DNA of 64,000 bases, taken from Neobacillus nitrireducens (lineage in GTDB: Bacteria; Bacillota; Bacilli; Bacillales; Cytobacillaceae). Positions 38,941-48,586 of this stretch are shown piece after piece. Positions within the stretch are counted from its first letter, which is position 1; every line of letters starts with the position of its first letter. Location: the NCBI RefSeq assembly GCF_030915405.1, contig NZ_CP133262.1, positions 3,984,501-4,048,500 on the forward strand, in the 5' to 3' direction. The position numbers and the translations under genes are program-made. The notes under the pieces were generated by a model. That model was not told where the DNA came from and searched no databases. It saw nothing but the letters and a program-made list of their open reading frames with translations.

Positions 38941-39453
38941 CTATTCCCAAGGTTTATGTACTGTCAGCACACTTGCCAGTTCTTTGCTGCTTTTTCTGTG
39001 GACTTTCCGTTTTTCGGCTCGTTCTTTTCCTGTTTCATACAGCTTTTTTTCCTCTTCGGTTTCCGGGACGATTCCTGGAACCTTTGTTGGCTTTCCGTTG
39101 TCATCCAATGCCACGAACGTTAAAAAGGCGGTTGCGGCAATTTTTCTGTCACCGGACATTAGATTCTCGGCAATCACCTTGACGAAGATTTCCATCGAAG
39201 ACGTTCCTGTTGACGAGACATATGTCTCGATGCATACCGAATCCTTCGGGGTAATCGGGCTAAGAAAGTCGACCGAATCAATCGAAGCGGTGACACATTC
39301 TGCTCTGGAATGTCTGACTGCCGAAATTGACGCAATCATATCAATATCACTTATTAACTTTCCACCGAATAAGGTATTATGGTTATTTACATCGTTAGGA
39401 AAAATCCTGCTTGTTCTAACGACGCGAGACTCATTACATGTTTTTGTTTCCAT
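38941..39453 (-). CDS. Acyl-CoA thioesterase, hotdog fold (YkhA-like)
   Basis: A 170-residue hotdog-fold protein with the motif N-H-N-T-L-F-G-G-K-L-I-S-D-I-D near residue 24 and V-D-F-L-S-P-I near 62, as in the acyl-CoA hydrolases of the YkhA/BFIT family. It hydrolyses acyl-CoA thioesters in the cytoplasm; chain-length preference is unknown. The C-terminus is lysine/glutamate-rich. GGAGG lies six bases before the ATG at 39453. The opposite strand carries two long open frames that I reject as shadows. Confidence 0.9.
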   Translation of the reverse strand: METKTCNESRVVRTSRIFPNDVNNHNTLFGGKLISDIDMIASISAVRHSRAECVTASIDSVDFLSPITPKDSVCIETYVSSTGTSSMEIFVKVIAENLMSGDRKIAATAFLTFVALDDNGKPTKVPGIVPETEEEKKLYETGKERAEKRKVHRKSSKELASVLTVHKPWE

Positions 39454-39580
39454 CCAATCCCTCCAAGAACCGTTTCTTATAATTTACCCAGTTCACTAAC
39501 TTTCTTGTCGTTTTTAGTGAAATTGAGTCATTTGTGGTACATTATTTACTATATCAATTGTTTGTCAGGAGGAACACTAA

Positions 39581-40402
39581 ATGGGATTACAAGAACAGAT
39601 CATGAAGGAGTTAAACATTAATCCGACCATCCAACCACAAGAAGAAATTCGGAAACGGATTGATTTTTTGAAAAATTACATAGTTAAAACAAAGGCAAAG
39701 GGCTTTGTTTTGGGGATTAGTGGTGGTCAAGACTCTACTCTAGCAGGCCGCCTCGCTCAACTGGCGGTAGAGGAACTGAGGGGCGAAGGAGTGGATGCCC
39801 TATTTATTGCTGTTCGTCTTCCTTACGGAGTCCAGCAGGATGAGGAAGATGCTAAGCGATCATTAGCTTTTATCCGTGCCGACCGAGAGACGGCCTTTAA
39901 TATCAAAACAGCGGTAGATGATGTTCAAAATGAATATGATGCCAGTTACCAAGGGGCACCATTAAGCGATTATCAAAAAGGAAATGTAAAGGCAAGGATG
40001 AGAATGATCGCTCAATATGCGATTGGCGGAATGGAAGGACTTCTTGTGATTGGGACGGATCATGCAGCCGAGGCAGTAACTGGCTTTTATACAAAATATG
40101 GCGATGGAGGGGCTGACATTCTTCCGCTTAGCGGCTTAACGAAGCGGCAGGGGAAAGCCTTGTTAAAAGAATTAGGTGCAGATGAACGCTTGTATTTAAA
40201 AATTCCAACGGCAGACTTACTTGACCAAAAACCCGGCCAGGCAGACGAAACCGAATTAGGCATTACCTATGATGAACTCGATGACTATCTAGAAGGAAAG
40301 CCGGTTTCAAAAGAGGTTACAGAGAAAATTGAACAGCGTTATCTGCTGACAGAACATAAACGCCAACTTCCGGCTACCATGTTTGATGAATGGTGGAAGT
40401 AA
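39581..40402 (+). CDS. nadE: Ammonia-dependent NAD synthetase
   Basis: A 273-residue protein with the N-type PP-loop S-G-G-Q-D-S-T near residue 48, R-M-R-M-I-A-Q-Y near 150 and the [20 protein letters not shown] deamido-NAD/ATP site. It lacks a glutaminase domain, so it uses free ammonia to make NAD from deamido-NAD. Length matches B. subtilis NadE (272). AGGAGGA precedes the ATG. Confidence 0.96.
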   Translation: MGLQEQIMKELNINPTIQPQEEIRKRIDFLKNYIVKTKAKGFVLGISGGQDSTLAGRLAQLAVEELRGEGVDALFIAVRLPYGVQQDEEDAKRSLAFIRADRETAFNIKTAVDDVQNEYDASYQGAPLSDYQKGNVKARMRMIAQYAIGGMEGLLVIGTDHAAEAVTGFYTKYGDGGADILPLSGLTKRQGKALLKELGADERLYLKIPTADLLDQKPGQADETELGITYDELDDYLEGKPVSKEVTEKIEQRYLLTEHKRQLPATMFDEWWK

Positions 40403-40485
40403 TAAGGAATTTCCAAGAGATTGCCTAGTGCAGTCTCTTTTTGGTTAAAAGAGATTAGAAAGTATAATTTTTTGCTTTGAAAATT

Positions 40486-40510
40486 GTCCAGCTTCAGGGC
40501 GCTTGCGTTT
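40486..40510. repeat. Fragment of dispersed intergenic repeat
   Basis: TGTCCAGCTTCAGGGCGCTTGCG shares its GGCGCTTGCG core with 13796-13806 and, inverted, with the ends of the element at 38797-38935. Confidence 0.4.
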
Positions 40511-40631
40511 TTCTTAAAGGAAAAAAATTCAAAAAATTCATAAAAAGTCTATATTTATTCAGATTATTAAGAGCAATCAGCTTTTATAATGAAATAAACA
40601 AATATTTCTTTATAAAGGGGGGTGGAATGGT

Positions 40632-41840
40632 TTGAAATCGAATTTAACAGAGGGGAAATTCCTTATTTACTCAACATTTGCAGTGCTTCTCCTGATGGCT
40701 ATCCATATTTTCCAACCTCAAATATACGACATTTATAATCCTAAGAATTACGTTGGTTTCCATACACTTCTAGAGTCTTTCAGTATTTCCATTTCAGCTG
40801 CCATCATGTTATATGGGCTAAAACAATTTGGAGTGACAAGATCCAGTCGGATGCTTCTCATGGTAATTACGTTTTTCTTAGTTGGGACCCTTGATTTGCT
40901 CCACACCTTATCCTTCAAAAGTATGCCCTATTTTATTACGGAAAGTTCCATTGCAAAAGCGACCTGGTTTTGGATTTCCGCTAGATTCTTTCAGGCTCTA
41001 TTCATATTTTTAATCCTGCTGATTCCGGAGCGGAAATTAACAAGGGATTACCGAGCGGCGGCCATTATCTTAGGCTATATCATCATAGGTTCCATCGCAT
41101 TCATTGTTATTCAATATGAAAATAATCTACCGTTGCTTGTTGTGGAAGGAAAAGGAACTACATATTTAAAAAATGGAATCGAGTATGTGGTAAGTATTAT
41201 TCAATTCGGTTCATTACTTCTTACTTTATATCAATACCATGTAGAAAAAAGTGAAGAAAAATTAGCGATGGCCCTAGCCATAGTTTTTCTGTTATTAACA
41301 GAATTAGTTTTTACTATCTACCAGAGTGTATTTGATTTAGATAATTTCACAGGGCACATTTTTAAAGCACTTGGTTTCTTTTTCATCCTTAAAAGCTTCT
41401 ATTTTGCACCCGAGAAGGATAAAAGCGCCCAAAACGAACAGGGGACCCACAAGCTATTAAATGAACTTCCCGGTTTTATTTTTATAGCAGTTAAAAAAGG
41501 AAATGATTTTATTGTAACAGTTATCGAAGGTGATTTGCTTCATCAACTGGGGTTAAATCAAGAGGTACTGGTGAAAAGGCCGCTAACAGAGATTTTCTTG
41601 CCGAAAAGCGGAACCTTGAATGATTATTGTCATCTTGCCTTTCGCCTCCAAGAAAGCCTCCGCTTTGAAATGGACTTCATGGAAAAAACTTTACTTATTT
41701 CCATTAAACCAACTCTTGAAGATGGACAATATGAGACTATAATAGGAACTGTTATCGATATGACGGGAGTCCATCATTTTCCCATTCCCAATAAAAATGA
41801 AAAACTAGACACGAGAAATGTTCAAAAAGTAGTCATGTAA
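40632..41840 (+). CDS. Orphan MASE3-type membrane sensor
   Basis: A 402-residue protein. The first ~265 residues hold about eight membrane helices with a MASE3 pattern, including L-D-L-L-H-T-L-S-F-K-S-M-P and W-F-W-I-S-A-R. A soluble tail (about 275-395) looks like a degenerate PAS domain (L-N-E-L-P-G-F-I-F-I-A, then G-D-L-L-H-Q-L-G-L). MASE3 normally sits in front of a GGDEF or kinase output domain; none is fused here. The start is TTG after GGGGGGTGGA. Ligand and partner are unknown. Confidence 0.75.
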   Translation: MKSNLTEGKFLIYSTFAVLLLMAIHIFQPQIYDIYNPKNYVGFHTLLESFSISISAAIMLYGLKQFGVTRSSRMLLMVITFFLVGTLDLLHTLSFKSMPYFITESSIAKATWFWISARFFQALFIFLILLIPERKLTRDYRAAAIILGYIIIGSIAFIVIQYENNLPLLVVEGKGTTYLKNGIEYVVSIIQFGSLLLTLYQYHVEKSEEKLAMALAIVFLLLTELVFTIYQSVFDLDNFTGHIFKALGFFFILKSFYFAPEKDKSAQNEQGTHKLLNELPGFIFIAVKKGNDFIVTVIEGDLLHQLGLNQEVLVKRPLTEIFLPKSGTLNDYCHLAFRLQESLRFEMDFMEKTLLISIKPTLEDGQYETIIGTVIDMTGVHHFPIPNKNEKLDTRNVQKVVM

Positions 41841-41912
41841 TCCATCTCTAACGGTTACAGGCTTCTTTTTTTGTTTTAACACCCTAATACTTTATCAGAA
41901 TAAAATTTCTCA

Positions 41913-41941
41913 TTGACATAACTCGAAACGGGTCTTATATT
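41913..41941 (+). promoter_or_regulatory. SigA-type promoter of antiporter gene
   Basis: TTGACA (41913-41918) and TATATT (41936-41941) with a 17-base spacer, followed by a leader of about 85 AT-rich bases. I see no riboswitch in it. Confidence 0.72.
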
Positions 41942-42032
41942 TAATGAGGTAATTTTATATTTATTCAATAAATAAACTAAAAAAGTATTATTTTAAAATC
42001 AATAATTCATCAATAGAGCGAGGGATTTCACC

Positions 42033-43463
42033 ATGGGGAATACAAATAAATTAGGATTTTGGGTGTTAACTGCACTAGTTGTCGGAAACATGGTCGGTTC
42101 AGGAATTTTCATGCTGCCAAGCTCTTTATCGGAAGCTGCCAGTCCGGCGGGCGTCATTTCAGCCTGGCTTATCACAGGACTCGGTGTGTTAATGACAGCC
42201 CTTGTGTTTGGTAACCTTGCAATTCGCAAACCAAACATAACAGGCGGTCCACAAATTTATGCAAAAGAACTGTTTAAACACGGTTCTCATGCCTCTACCC
42301 TAACCGGCTTTATGTCATCGTGGGGTTATTGGATCGGTAACCTTGCAGGGAATGTGGCGATGATCACAACTTTTGCGGGATATTTATCTACCTTTTTCCC
42401 GATTCTAACAAGCCAGGCAGATTGGTTTACGGTTGGCGGTTTTACTCTTAAGGTCGGAAATGGATTAACCTTTTTAGTCTGTTCCGTACTGCTATGGGGT
42501 ACTCACTTTATCATCCTGCGTGGGATGGAAAGTGCCGGAAAGCTCAATTTCGCTGCAACTGCTGCAAAAATTGCCGGGTTTATTATCTTTATTATTGTCG
42601 GGTTATTTGCGTTTGAAAAAAGCAATATTCTTCCGTTTATGGCGGTTAGAATGGATGAAGCAGGTCATGCAATCGGTATGTTGAGTCAAATTAATGGTGC
42701 AGCCGTGAATACCTTATGGGCATTTATTGGTGTAGAATCTGCCGTTGTGTTTGCATCCCGTGCCAGAAAACAAACAGATGTAAAACGAGCGACCATACTG
42801 GGCTTATTTATTGCACTTGGGATTTATGTTGGAATCAGCACACTGGTCATGGGGATGTTAGACCAAAACACCCTTATGCACTCAGATAAACCGCTAATTG
42901 ATGCAATTTCATCTGTATTAGGTCCAATTGCAGGAAAAGTTTTAGCAGGAATTGGTTTAATTAGTTTATTTGGTTCCACCATTGGCTGGTTAATGCTAAG
43001 TGCAGAAGTTCCCTATCAAGCAGCGAAACAGGGCTTATTCCTGCCTTCTTTCAAAAAAGAAAACAAAAAGGGCCTGCCATTGTTTTCGATGATCGTTTCA
43101 AATGGTTTAGGACAACTGTTTATTTTTTCAACCGTTTCAAAATCCATTTCTGATGCCTTTGGATTCGTTATTGTCATCGCAACATTATCATATTTAGTGC
43201 CGTATTTTATCTCTTCAGTCTATCAGCTGAAATTAGTTGCTACAGGGGATACGTATAAAGGGGATCGTTCCAGGGTTACTGATGGGATAATTGCCGGACT
43301 GTCCACTATTTATTCGGTTTGGGTGATTATTGCAGGAACGGCCGATATTAAAACGTTCACCTACGGAATGATGTTGATTGCGAGCGGAATCCTCTTTTAT
43401 GGACCGCTTTGGAGAAGAAAAAGGGCAGACAAATTGGCAGAAAAGAAAGCTTTACCAGCATAA
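42033..43463 (+). CDS. Basic amino acid/polyamine antiporter, APC family
   Basis: A 476-residue transporter with about 12 membrane segments. The first helix reads V-V-G-N-M-V-G-S-G-I-F-M-L-P-S-S-L, with the unwound G-S-G-I motif of the APC superfamily, and W-A-F-I-G-V-E-S-A-V-V-F is the helix-6 signature. It resembles arginine/ornithine or lysine antiporters such as YvsH and ArcD. Substrate is inferred from family only. It has its own promoter and terminator and no arginine-deiminase genes beside it. Confidence 0.87.
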   Translation: MGNTNKLGFWVLTALVVGNMVGSGIFMLPSSLSEAASPAGVISAWLITGLGVLMTALVFGNLAIRKPNITGGPQIYAKELFKHGSHASTLTGFMSSWGYWIGNLAGNVAMITTFAGYLSTFFPILTSQADWFTVGGFTLKVGNGLTFLVCSVLLWGTHFIILRGMESAGKLNFAATAAKIAGFIIFIIVGLFAFEKSNILPFMAVRMDEAGHAIGMLSQINGAAVNTLWAFIGVESAVVFASRARKQTDVKRATILGLFIALGIYVGISTLVMGMLDQNTLMHSDKPLIDAISSVLGPIAGKVLAGIGLISLFGSTIGWLMLSAEVPYQAAKQGLFLPSFKKENKKGLPLFSMIVSNGLGQLFIFSTVSKSISDAFGFVIVIATLSYLVPYFISSVYQLKLVATGDTYKGDRSRVTDGIIAGLSTIYSVWVIIAGTADIKTFTYGMMLIASGILFYGPLWRRKRADKLAEKKALPA

Positions 43464-43472
43464 TAATTTTTT

Positions 43473-43508
43473 TACCTATCAGAATTTCTCTGATAGGTTT
43501 TTATTTTA
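43473..43508 (+). terminator. Terminator after antiporter gene
   Basis: Stem ACCTATCAGA / TCTGATAGGT with loop ATTTC, followed by TTTTATTTT. Confidence 0.9.
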
Positions 43509-43619
43509 ATAAATGGGTAAAATAAAATTGATTTCGATCACAACAATCCCATTGCAGATGTTGAACTGTTTAAACAAATTAAATCTGATAAGAACAATTA
43601 GAACTAGGAGGTTCCACCA

Positions 43620-44447
43620 GTGAAAAAACGAACAATTATTTTTGCACTATTATTAAGCTTAATGGTTGTGCTTGCAGCATGCGGCAAGGATAATACCGAT
43701 AAAGATAAGAAGGAAACGGACAACAAAACTGCTGAAAAGGCGGATGATTTATTGAAATCGATAAAAGATAAAGGAACGCTGTTAATTGGCACAGAAGGTA
43801 CCTATCCTCCCTTTACTTTTCATGATACAAGTGGTAATTTAACTGGATTTGATGTGGATCTTGCGACTGAGGTTGCTAAGCGAATCGGGGTTAAACCTGA
43901 TTTTAAAGAAACCCAGTGGGATGCAATGTTTGCCGGATTAGATGCGAAGCGTTTTGATATGATTGCTAACGAAGTTGGGATTCGTCCAGATCGTCAGAAA
44001 AAATATGATTTCTCAGACCCATATATTACTTCAGCAGGTGTCCTGATTGCCCATAAAGATAATGATAAAGTGAAAGCATTTGAAGATATTAAAGGATTAA
44101 ATGCAGCTCAATCCATGACAAGTAATTACGCAGATATGGCAAAGAAATATGGAGCTAAGATTGTAGGAGTGGATGGTTTCCAGCAAGCAGTTGAGCTTCT
44201 TGCTCAAAAACGTGTCGATGTAACGATTAACGATCGGCTTTCATTTTTAGATTATAAAAAACAAAAGCCAGATGCGCCAATCAAAGTTGTCGCAACCGCA
44301 AATGATGCTTCTTCAAGCGGCTTTATGTTTAGAAAGAAAAGCGACACGCTTGTGGACGAAGTAAATAAAGCGCTAAAAGAAATCGTCGATGACGGCACCT
44401 ACAAAAAAATCTCCGAGAAATGGTTTGGTGAAGATGTACTTAAGTAG
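43620..44447 (+). CDS. tcyA: Amino-acid (cystine-type) ABC binding lipoprotein
   Basis: A 275-residue lipoprotein: signal peptide with lipobox L-A-A-C (Cys21), a charged linker, then a family-3 solute-binding domain (G-T-E-G-T-Y-P-P-F-T-F, G-F-D-V-D-L-A, W-D-A-M-F-A-G-L). It captures a polar amino acid outside the membrane. Sequence and gene order resemble the B. subtilis cystine transporter TcyABC; specificity is not proven. The start is GTG, after AGGAGG. It overlaps the permease gene by 14 bases. Confidence 0.85.
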   Translation: MKKRTIIFALLLSLMVVLAACGKDNTDKDKKETDNKTAEKADDLLKSIKDKGTLLIGTEGTYPPFTFHDTSGNLTGFDVDLATEVAKRIGVKPDFKETQWDAMFAGLDAKRFDMIANEVGIRPDRQKKYDFSDPYITSAGVLIAHKDNDKVKAFEDIKGLNAAQSMTSNYADMAKKYGAKIVGVDGFQQAVELLAQKRVDVTINDRLSFLDYKKQKPDAPIKVVATANDASSSGFMFRKKSDTLVDEVNKALKEIVDDGTYKKISEKWFGEDVLK

Positions 44448-45132
44448 TATTTTTGCTGATCCTGAAAGAATGGACAGGTTAATTGAGATTGCAAAGACTT
44501 CCCTCCGGCCGCTGCTGGAGGGTGCTGTTATGAATACCATTCCATTAACAATTATTTCGTTTATCATTGGAATTATTCTGGCGGTGTTAACAGCCCTTGC
44601 CCGAATTTCTCAAGTGAAATTCTTTCAGGGGATTGCCAGATTTTATGTTTCGGCGATTCGCGGAACGCCATTGCTTGTTCAGTTATTCATTATTTTCTAT
44701 GGACTTCCTAATATCGGAGTTACCTTGGATCCATTTATTTCCGCAGTGATTGGTTTTTCGCTGAGTGTCGGAGCCTATGCTTCAGAAATTATTCGAGCTG
44801 CGATTATCTCCATTCCTAAGGGGCAGTGGGAAGCTGCTTATTCGATTGGAATGACCTATACCCAGGCGTTAAAAAGAATCATTCTTCCGCAAGCTGCAAG
44901 AGTATCCATACCGCCATTATCGAATTCATTTATCAGTCTTGTAAAAGACACTTCTCTTGCGTCAGTTGTCCTTGTAACTGAGATGTTTCGCCGAGCCCAA
45001 GAAATTGCTTCCACCACCTATGAGTTTTTATTGGTATACGTAGAGGCAGCACTTCTTTATTGGGTCATTTGCTTTTTCCTATCGATTTTGCAAGGATATT
45101 TGGAAAAAAGAATGGATCGGTACACGTCTTAA
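44434..45132 (+). CDS. tcyB: Amino-acid (cystine-type) ABC permease
   Basis: A 232-residue permease with about five membrane helices and the coupling (EAA) loop E-A-A-Y-S-I-G-M-T-Y-T-Q-A-L-K-R-I-I-L-P near residue 145. It belongs to the HisM/GlnP subfamily, which forms a homodimer. I start at the ATG at 44434, inside the end of tcyA, because family proteins begin shortly before the first helix; the longer frame lies wholly in tcyA. It is 15 bases from tcyC. Confidence 0.87.
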   Translation: MYLSSIFADPERMDRLIEIAKTSLRPLLEGAVMNTIPLTIISFIIGIILAVLTALARISQVKFFQGIARFYVSAIRGTPLLVQLFIIFYGLPNIGVTLDPFISAVIGFSLSVGAYASEIIRAAIISIPKGQWEAAYSIGMTYTQALKRIILPQAARVSIPPLSNSFISLVKDTSLASVVLVTEMFRRAQEIASTTYEFLLVYVEAALLYWVICFFLSILQGYLEKRMDRYTS

Positions 45133-45147
45133 TGAGGGAGTTTTACG

Positions 45148-45882
45148 ATGATTTCAATTAAGGGATTATATAAGCAATTTGGTCAATTAGAGGTGTTAAA
45201 AGGGATTGACCTTGTCATTGAAAAAGGAAAAGTGGTCGTTGTCATCGGTCCGTCGGGTTCCGGTAAGACCACGATGCTCCGCTGTTTGAACGTATTGGAA
45301 CCCCCGACAAAAGGTGTAATTTCCATTGAAGGTCAAAGTTTGGATTTTTCTATAAATGTACCGAGAAAACAAATTGCCTCGTTCCGGCGTTTAACTGGAA
45401 TGGTTTTTCAAAGCTATAATCTCTTTCCTCACAAAACTGCTCTTCAAAACGTCATGGAAGGACCAATTATTGTTAAAGGTGAGAGTAAAGATTCGGCAAG
45501 GAAAAAGGCGCAGGCATTGCTTGAAAAAGTGGGCCTTGGTGATAAAATGGATTACTTTCCCGCCCAGCTTTCCGGCGGTCAGCAGCAACGTGTCGGCATT
45601 GCACGGGCACTGGCCATGGAGCCTGAAGTGATGCTCTTTGATGAGCCGACATCCGCACTGGACCCGGAGCTGGTTGGGGAAGTATTAAAAGTAATGAAGG
45701 ACCTTGCCAGTGAAGGCATGACGATGATTGTTGTGACCCATGAAATGCGCTTTGCCCGCGAAGCAGCCGATGAAGTGATATTCATGGATCAAGGTGTGAT
45801 TGTCGAAATGAACAAGCCGGATGAGATTTTTACCCATCCAAAAGAAGAACGAACAAGGAAGTTCTTGAATATGATTCAATAG
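45148..45882 (+). CDS. tcyC: Amino-acid (cystine-type) ABC ATPase
   Basis: A 244-residue ABC ATPase: Walker [10 protein letters not shown] near residue 32, Q-loop at [10 protein letters not shown], signature L-S-G-G-Q-Q-Q-R near 149, Walker B V-M-L-F-D-E-P, and H-loop V-T-H-E. The F-Q-x-Y-N-L-F-P-H motif marks the polar amino-acid transporter subfamily. It powers import with TcyA and TcyB. Confidence 0.92.
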   Translation: MISIKGLYKQFGQLEVLKGIDLVIEKGKVVVVIGPSGSGKTTMLRCLNVLEPPTKGVISIEGQSLDFSINVPRKQIASFRRLTGMVFQSYNLFPHKTALQNVMEGPIIVKGESKDSARKKAQALLEKVGLGDKMDYFPAQLSGGQQQRVGIARALAMEPEVMLFDEPTSALDPELVGEVLKVMKDLASEGMTMIVVTHEMRFAREAADEVIFMDQGVIVEMNKPDEIFTHPKEERTRKFLNMIQ

Positions 45883-45888
45883 GGTGTT

Positions 45889-45920
45889 GTAGCCATGTGC
45901 TATGGCACTTTTTAATTTTT
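45889..45920 (+). terminator. Terminator after tcyC
   Basis: Stem GTAGCCAT / ATGGCAC-type pairing (GCCAT/ATGGC core) followed by TTTTTAATTTTT. Confidence 0.7.
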
Positions 45921-46016
45921 ATGAGGAAAATTCATAATTTCTCCTTATTAGCACAGCAGGATTTCGACAAGTTTTATCGAAATATTGTATAAATAAGGTA
46001 AAAATTTAGAAAAAAG

Positions 46017-46042
46017 TGAAACTTTTCCATAATTTAATCGTA
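46017..46042 (+). promoter_or_regulatory. SigW-type promoter of yuaF-floT
   Basis: TGAAAC (46017-46022), 16 bases, CGTA (46039-46042): an exact match to the SigW consensus. B. subtilis yuaF-floT is also in the SigW envelope-stress regulon. Confidence 0.88.
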
Positions 46043-46070
46043 AATAAGTTATATACATAGGAAAGGACAG

Positions 46071-46106
46071 ATGCTTATGGATGAGGAGTGGTGGTTAACT
46101 ACCTAA
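46071..46106 (+). CDS. Possible leader peptide MLMDEEWWLTT
   Basis: A short frame of 11 codons (or 9 from the ATG at 46077, MDEEWWLTT) lies in the leader of the SigW transcript, preceded by AAAGGA ten bases before the second ATG. It has two adjacent tryptophans. It could be a true small gene, a leader peptide or chance; I recognise no homologue. Confidence 0.3.
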   Translation: MLMDEEWWLTT

Positions 46107-46149
46107 ATGAAACTGTAGTTTTTAAAATGAATAAGAAGGATTGATGTGT

Positions 46150-46692
46150 ATGGAACCTTTCAGCATTCCTTTAGAAACGATTTATTTATATGGGTTAATC
46201 ATTTCTGGAATATTAACCTTTATTTATGTCTGTTTTGCCGATGTCTTTCATTTTCACGGGCCTGGAGACGGACTCGATTTTCTTAACCCTGTCCTAATCT
46301 TTGCGTTCGTGACAATTCTGTCTGCAAGTGGATATTTATTTGAGCGGCTTTCATCCATTCATTATTTACTCATCCTGGGTATTTCGGCTGTTGCAGCTTT
46401 GGTCGTTGTGACGTTATTAAATGTCTTTGTTCTCGTGCCATTGTCTGGTGCGGAGGAATCACTGGTTTATAAAGAATCGGATTTACAGGGCAGGGTTGGA
46501 ACAGTAATTACCTCGATTCCGGCTGATGGCTTTGGCGAGGTCATGATTGATAGTATAAGCGGAAGAATTGCGAAACCGGCATTAAGCTTTGATGGGGACT
46601 CGATTCCCAATGGTACGAGTGTCCTAGTGGTCCAAGTGAAAAATGGGGTTCTAGAAGTAACGGTTCATCATCAATTAGAGAGTTTTTTATAG
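46150..46692 (+). CDS. yuaF: NfeD-like membrane protein YuaF
   Basis: A 180-residue protein with three to four membrane helices in the first ~105 residues and a C-terminal OB-fold NfeD domain (about 115-175: L-Q-G-R-V-G-T-V-I-T-S-I-P-A-D-G-F-G-E). NfeD proteins pair with SPFH proteins and affect membrane fluidity. The ATG at 46150 is nine bases after AAGGA; the ATG at 46144 is too close. It is 14 bases from floT. Confidence 0.87.
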   Translation: MEPFSIPLETIYLYGLIISGILTFIYVCFADVFHFHGPGDGLDFLNPVLIFAFVTILSASGYLFERLSSIHYLLILGISAVAALVVVTLLNVFVLVPLSGAEESLVYKESDLQGRVGTVITSIPADGFGEVMIDSISGRIAKPALSFDGDSIPNGTSVLVVQVKNGVLEVTVHHQLESFL

Positions 46693-46706
46693 GAGGTTTT
46701 TAGGAG

Positions 46707-48224
46707 ATGGATTTTAATATTATTTGGGTGATTATCGGAGTTGTTGTTCTTATTTTGGTTGCATTAATTGGCGTTTTTATTACAAAATACAGAACAGCCG
46801 GGCCGGATGAGGCGTTGATTGTGACAGGAAGCTTTCTGGGCAACGGAAATGTCCACGTTGACGAATCCGGAAACAAAATAAAAATTATCCGCGGCGGCGG
46901 TACGTTTATTTTACCAGTCTTCCAACAAGCAAAACCACTAAGCTTGCTATCTAGTAAACTGGAAGTAACGACACCAGAGGTCTATACCGAGCAAGGTGTG
47001 CCCGTCATGGCCGATGGGGTAGCGATTATTAAAATCGGCGGCTCCATCAGTGAAATTGCGACTGCTGCTGAGCAGTATCTTGGAAAGCCGAAAGAAGACC
47101 GCGAAAGTGAGGCCCGGGAAGTCCTAGAAGGCCACTTGCGTTCGATTCTTGGCTCGATGACCGTTGAAGAAATCTATAAAAACCGCGATAAATTTTCACA
47201 AGAGGTTCAAAGGGTTGCCTCGCAGGACTTGGCTAAAATGGGCTTAGTGATCGTTTCATTTACAATTAAGGATGTTCGTGATAAAAATGGATATCTTGAA
47301 TCCCTTGGTAAACCGCGGATCGCGCAAGTAAAACGGGATGCTGATATTGCCACAGCTGAAGCAGATAAAGAAACCCGAATTAAAAAAGCAGAAGCTTCTA
47401 AGGAAGCCAAGCGGAATGAATTAGAACGGGCAACAGAAATTGCCGAAGCGGAAAAAATCAATCTATTGAAAATAGCCGAATACCGCCGCGAACAAGATGT
47501 TGCCAAAGCACGTGCCGACCAAGCCTACGATCTTGAAAGCGCACGTTCAAAGCAAGAAGTAATGGAACAGGAAATGCAAATCAAAATTATTGAAAGACAG
47601 AAACAAATTGAATTGGAAGAAAAAGAAATTCAACGCCGCGAGCGCCAATACGATTCGGAAGTAAAGAAAAAAGCGGATGCCGACCGTTATTCTGTCGAGC
47701 AATCTGCGGCCGCCAATAAGGCCAAGGAAATGGCAGAAGCCGAAGCGAATAAATATCGAATTGAAGCGATGGCGAAAGCGGAAGCTGAGCGGATTCGTTT
47801 GGATGGTCTAGCGAAAGCAGAAGCACAAAAGGCCCAGGGTTCGACAGAAGCAGAAATTATTCGCCTCAAAGGGTTAGCAGAAGCTGAAGCGAAAGAAAAA
47901 ATCGCCGAAGCGTTTGAGCAATTCGGTCAAGCGGCCATCCTCGACATGGTCATCAAAATGCTGCCTGAATACGCGAAGCAAGTCGCAGCCCCATTATCCA
48001 ATATTGATAAAATTACCGTTGTCGATACGGGCGGTTCTAGTGAGAATGGCGGTGCCAATAAAATCACCAGTTATGCAACCAATTTAATGGCTAGCCTCCA
48101 AGAATCATTAAAGGCCTCAAGTGGAATAGATGTCAAAGAATTAATAGAAAACTACTCCGGTAAGTCGAATGTCAGAAAGAGCATTGAGGAATTGACAGAC
48201 GAAGTGAAGAAAAAAGTAGAATAA
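46707..48224 (+). CDS. floT: Flotillin-like protein FloT
   Basis: A 505-residue SPFH/flotillin protein, near the 509 residues of B. subtilis FloT. It has an N-terminal membrane-inserted hairpin (about 4-25), the SPFH domain (about 30-200) and a long coiled coil (about 210-400) rich in A-E-A-E-A-K and A-K-A-E-A repeats, followed by a C-terminal oligomerisation tail. It scaffolds functional membrane microdomains and is SigW-controlled with yuaF. Confidence 0.95.
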   Translation: MDFNIIWVIIGVVVLILVALIGVFITKYRTAGPDEALIVTGSFLGNGNVHVDESGNKIKIIRGGGTFILPVFQQAKPLSLLSSKLEVTTPEVYTEQGVPVMADGVAIIKIGGSISEIATAAEQYLGKPKEDRESEAREVLEGHLRSILGSMTVEEIYKNRDKFSQEVQRVASQDLAKMGLVIVSFTIKDVRDKNGYLESLGKPRIAQVKRDADIATAEADKETRIKKAEASKEAKRNELERATEIAEAEKINLLKIAEYRREQDVAKARADQAYDLESARSKQEVMEQEMQIKIIERQKQIELEEKEIQRRERQYDSEVKKKADADRYSVEQSAAANKAKEMAEAEANKYRIEAMAKAEAERIRLDGLAKAEAQKAQGSTEAEIIRLKGLAEAEAKEKIAEAFEQFGQAAILDMVIKMLPEYAKQVAAPLSNIDKITVVDTGGSSENGGANKITSYATNLMASLQESLKASSGIDVKELIENYSGKSNVRKSIEELTDEVKKKVE

Positions 48225-48231
48225 ATGAGAG

Positions 48232-48264
48232 AAATCCTTATCGGCAATCGATAAGGATTTTTTC
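48232..48264 (+). terminator. Terminator after floT
   Basis: Stem AAATCCTTATCG / CGATAAGGATTT with loop GCAAT, then TTTT. The remaining ~320 bases up to the protease gene are AT-rich leader with no recognised gene. Confidence 0.92.
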
Positions 48265-48586
48265 AATCCTCACTTTTTTTACTAAAATGGTAGTTTTCAA
48301 GTAGGTAAAAAGCCTTAAGTTTAGGGTTGCGAAGTAATTTTCTTTCGCAATAAATTGACAAAAAAAGCAGTTTCTACGTAACTTAATTCTTTTGGAATAG
48401 ATGTAGGTTAGGTCTAAATATATAAGTTTTTGATGAAATAAGTAAAAGGTCGGTAGATTATCTGAAAAAAATGTCTAATTATTAGTATATTTAAACTATT
48501 TACAATATTTAGAAGGATTAGTAGAATTAAAATCAGACTCTTCAGAAAATATTCGACACCATATTAATAATTAGGGGGCTACATAG

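Noticed and set aside
38790-39499. Two long plus-strand frames opposite the thioesterase
   Set aside because: The minus-strand frame encodes a clear hotdog thioesterase with a good ribosome-binding site; the plus-strand frames have no motif and include the repeat element.
41841-42032. Possible lysine or T-box leader before the amino-acid antiporter
   Set aside because: The leader after the promoter is about 85 AT-rich bases without T-box or lysine-riboswitch core motifs.
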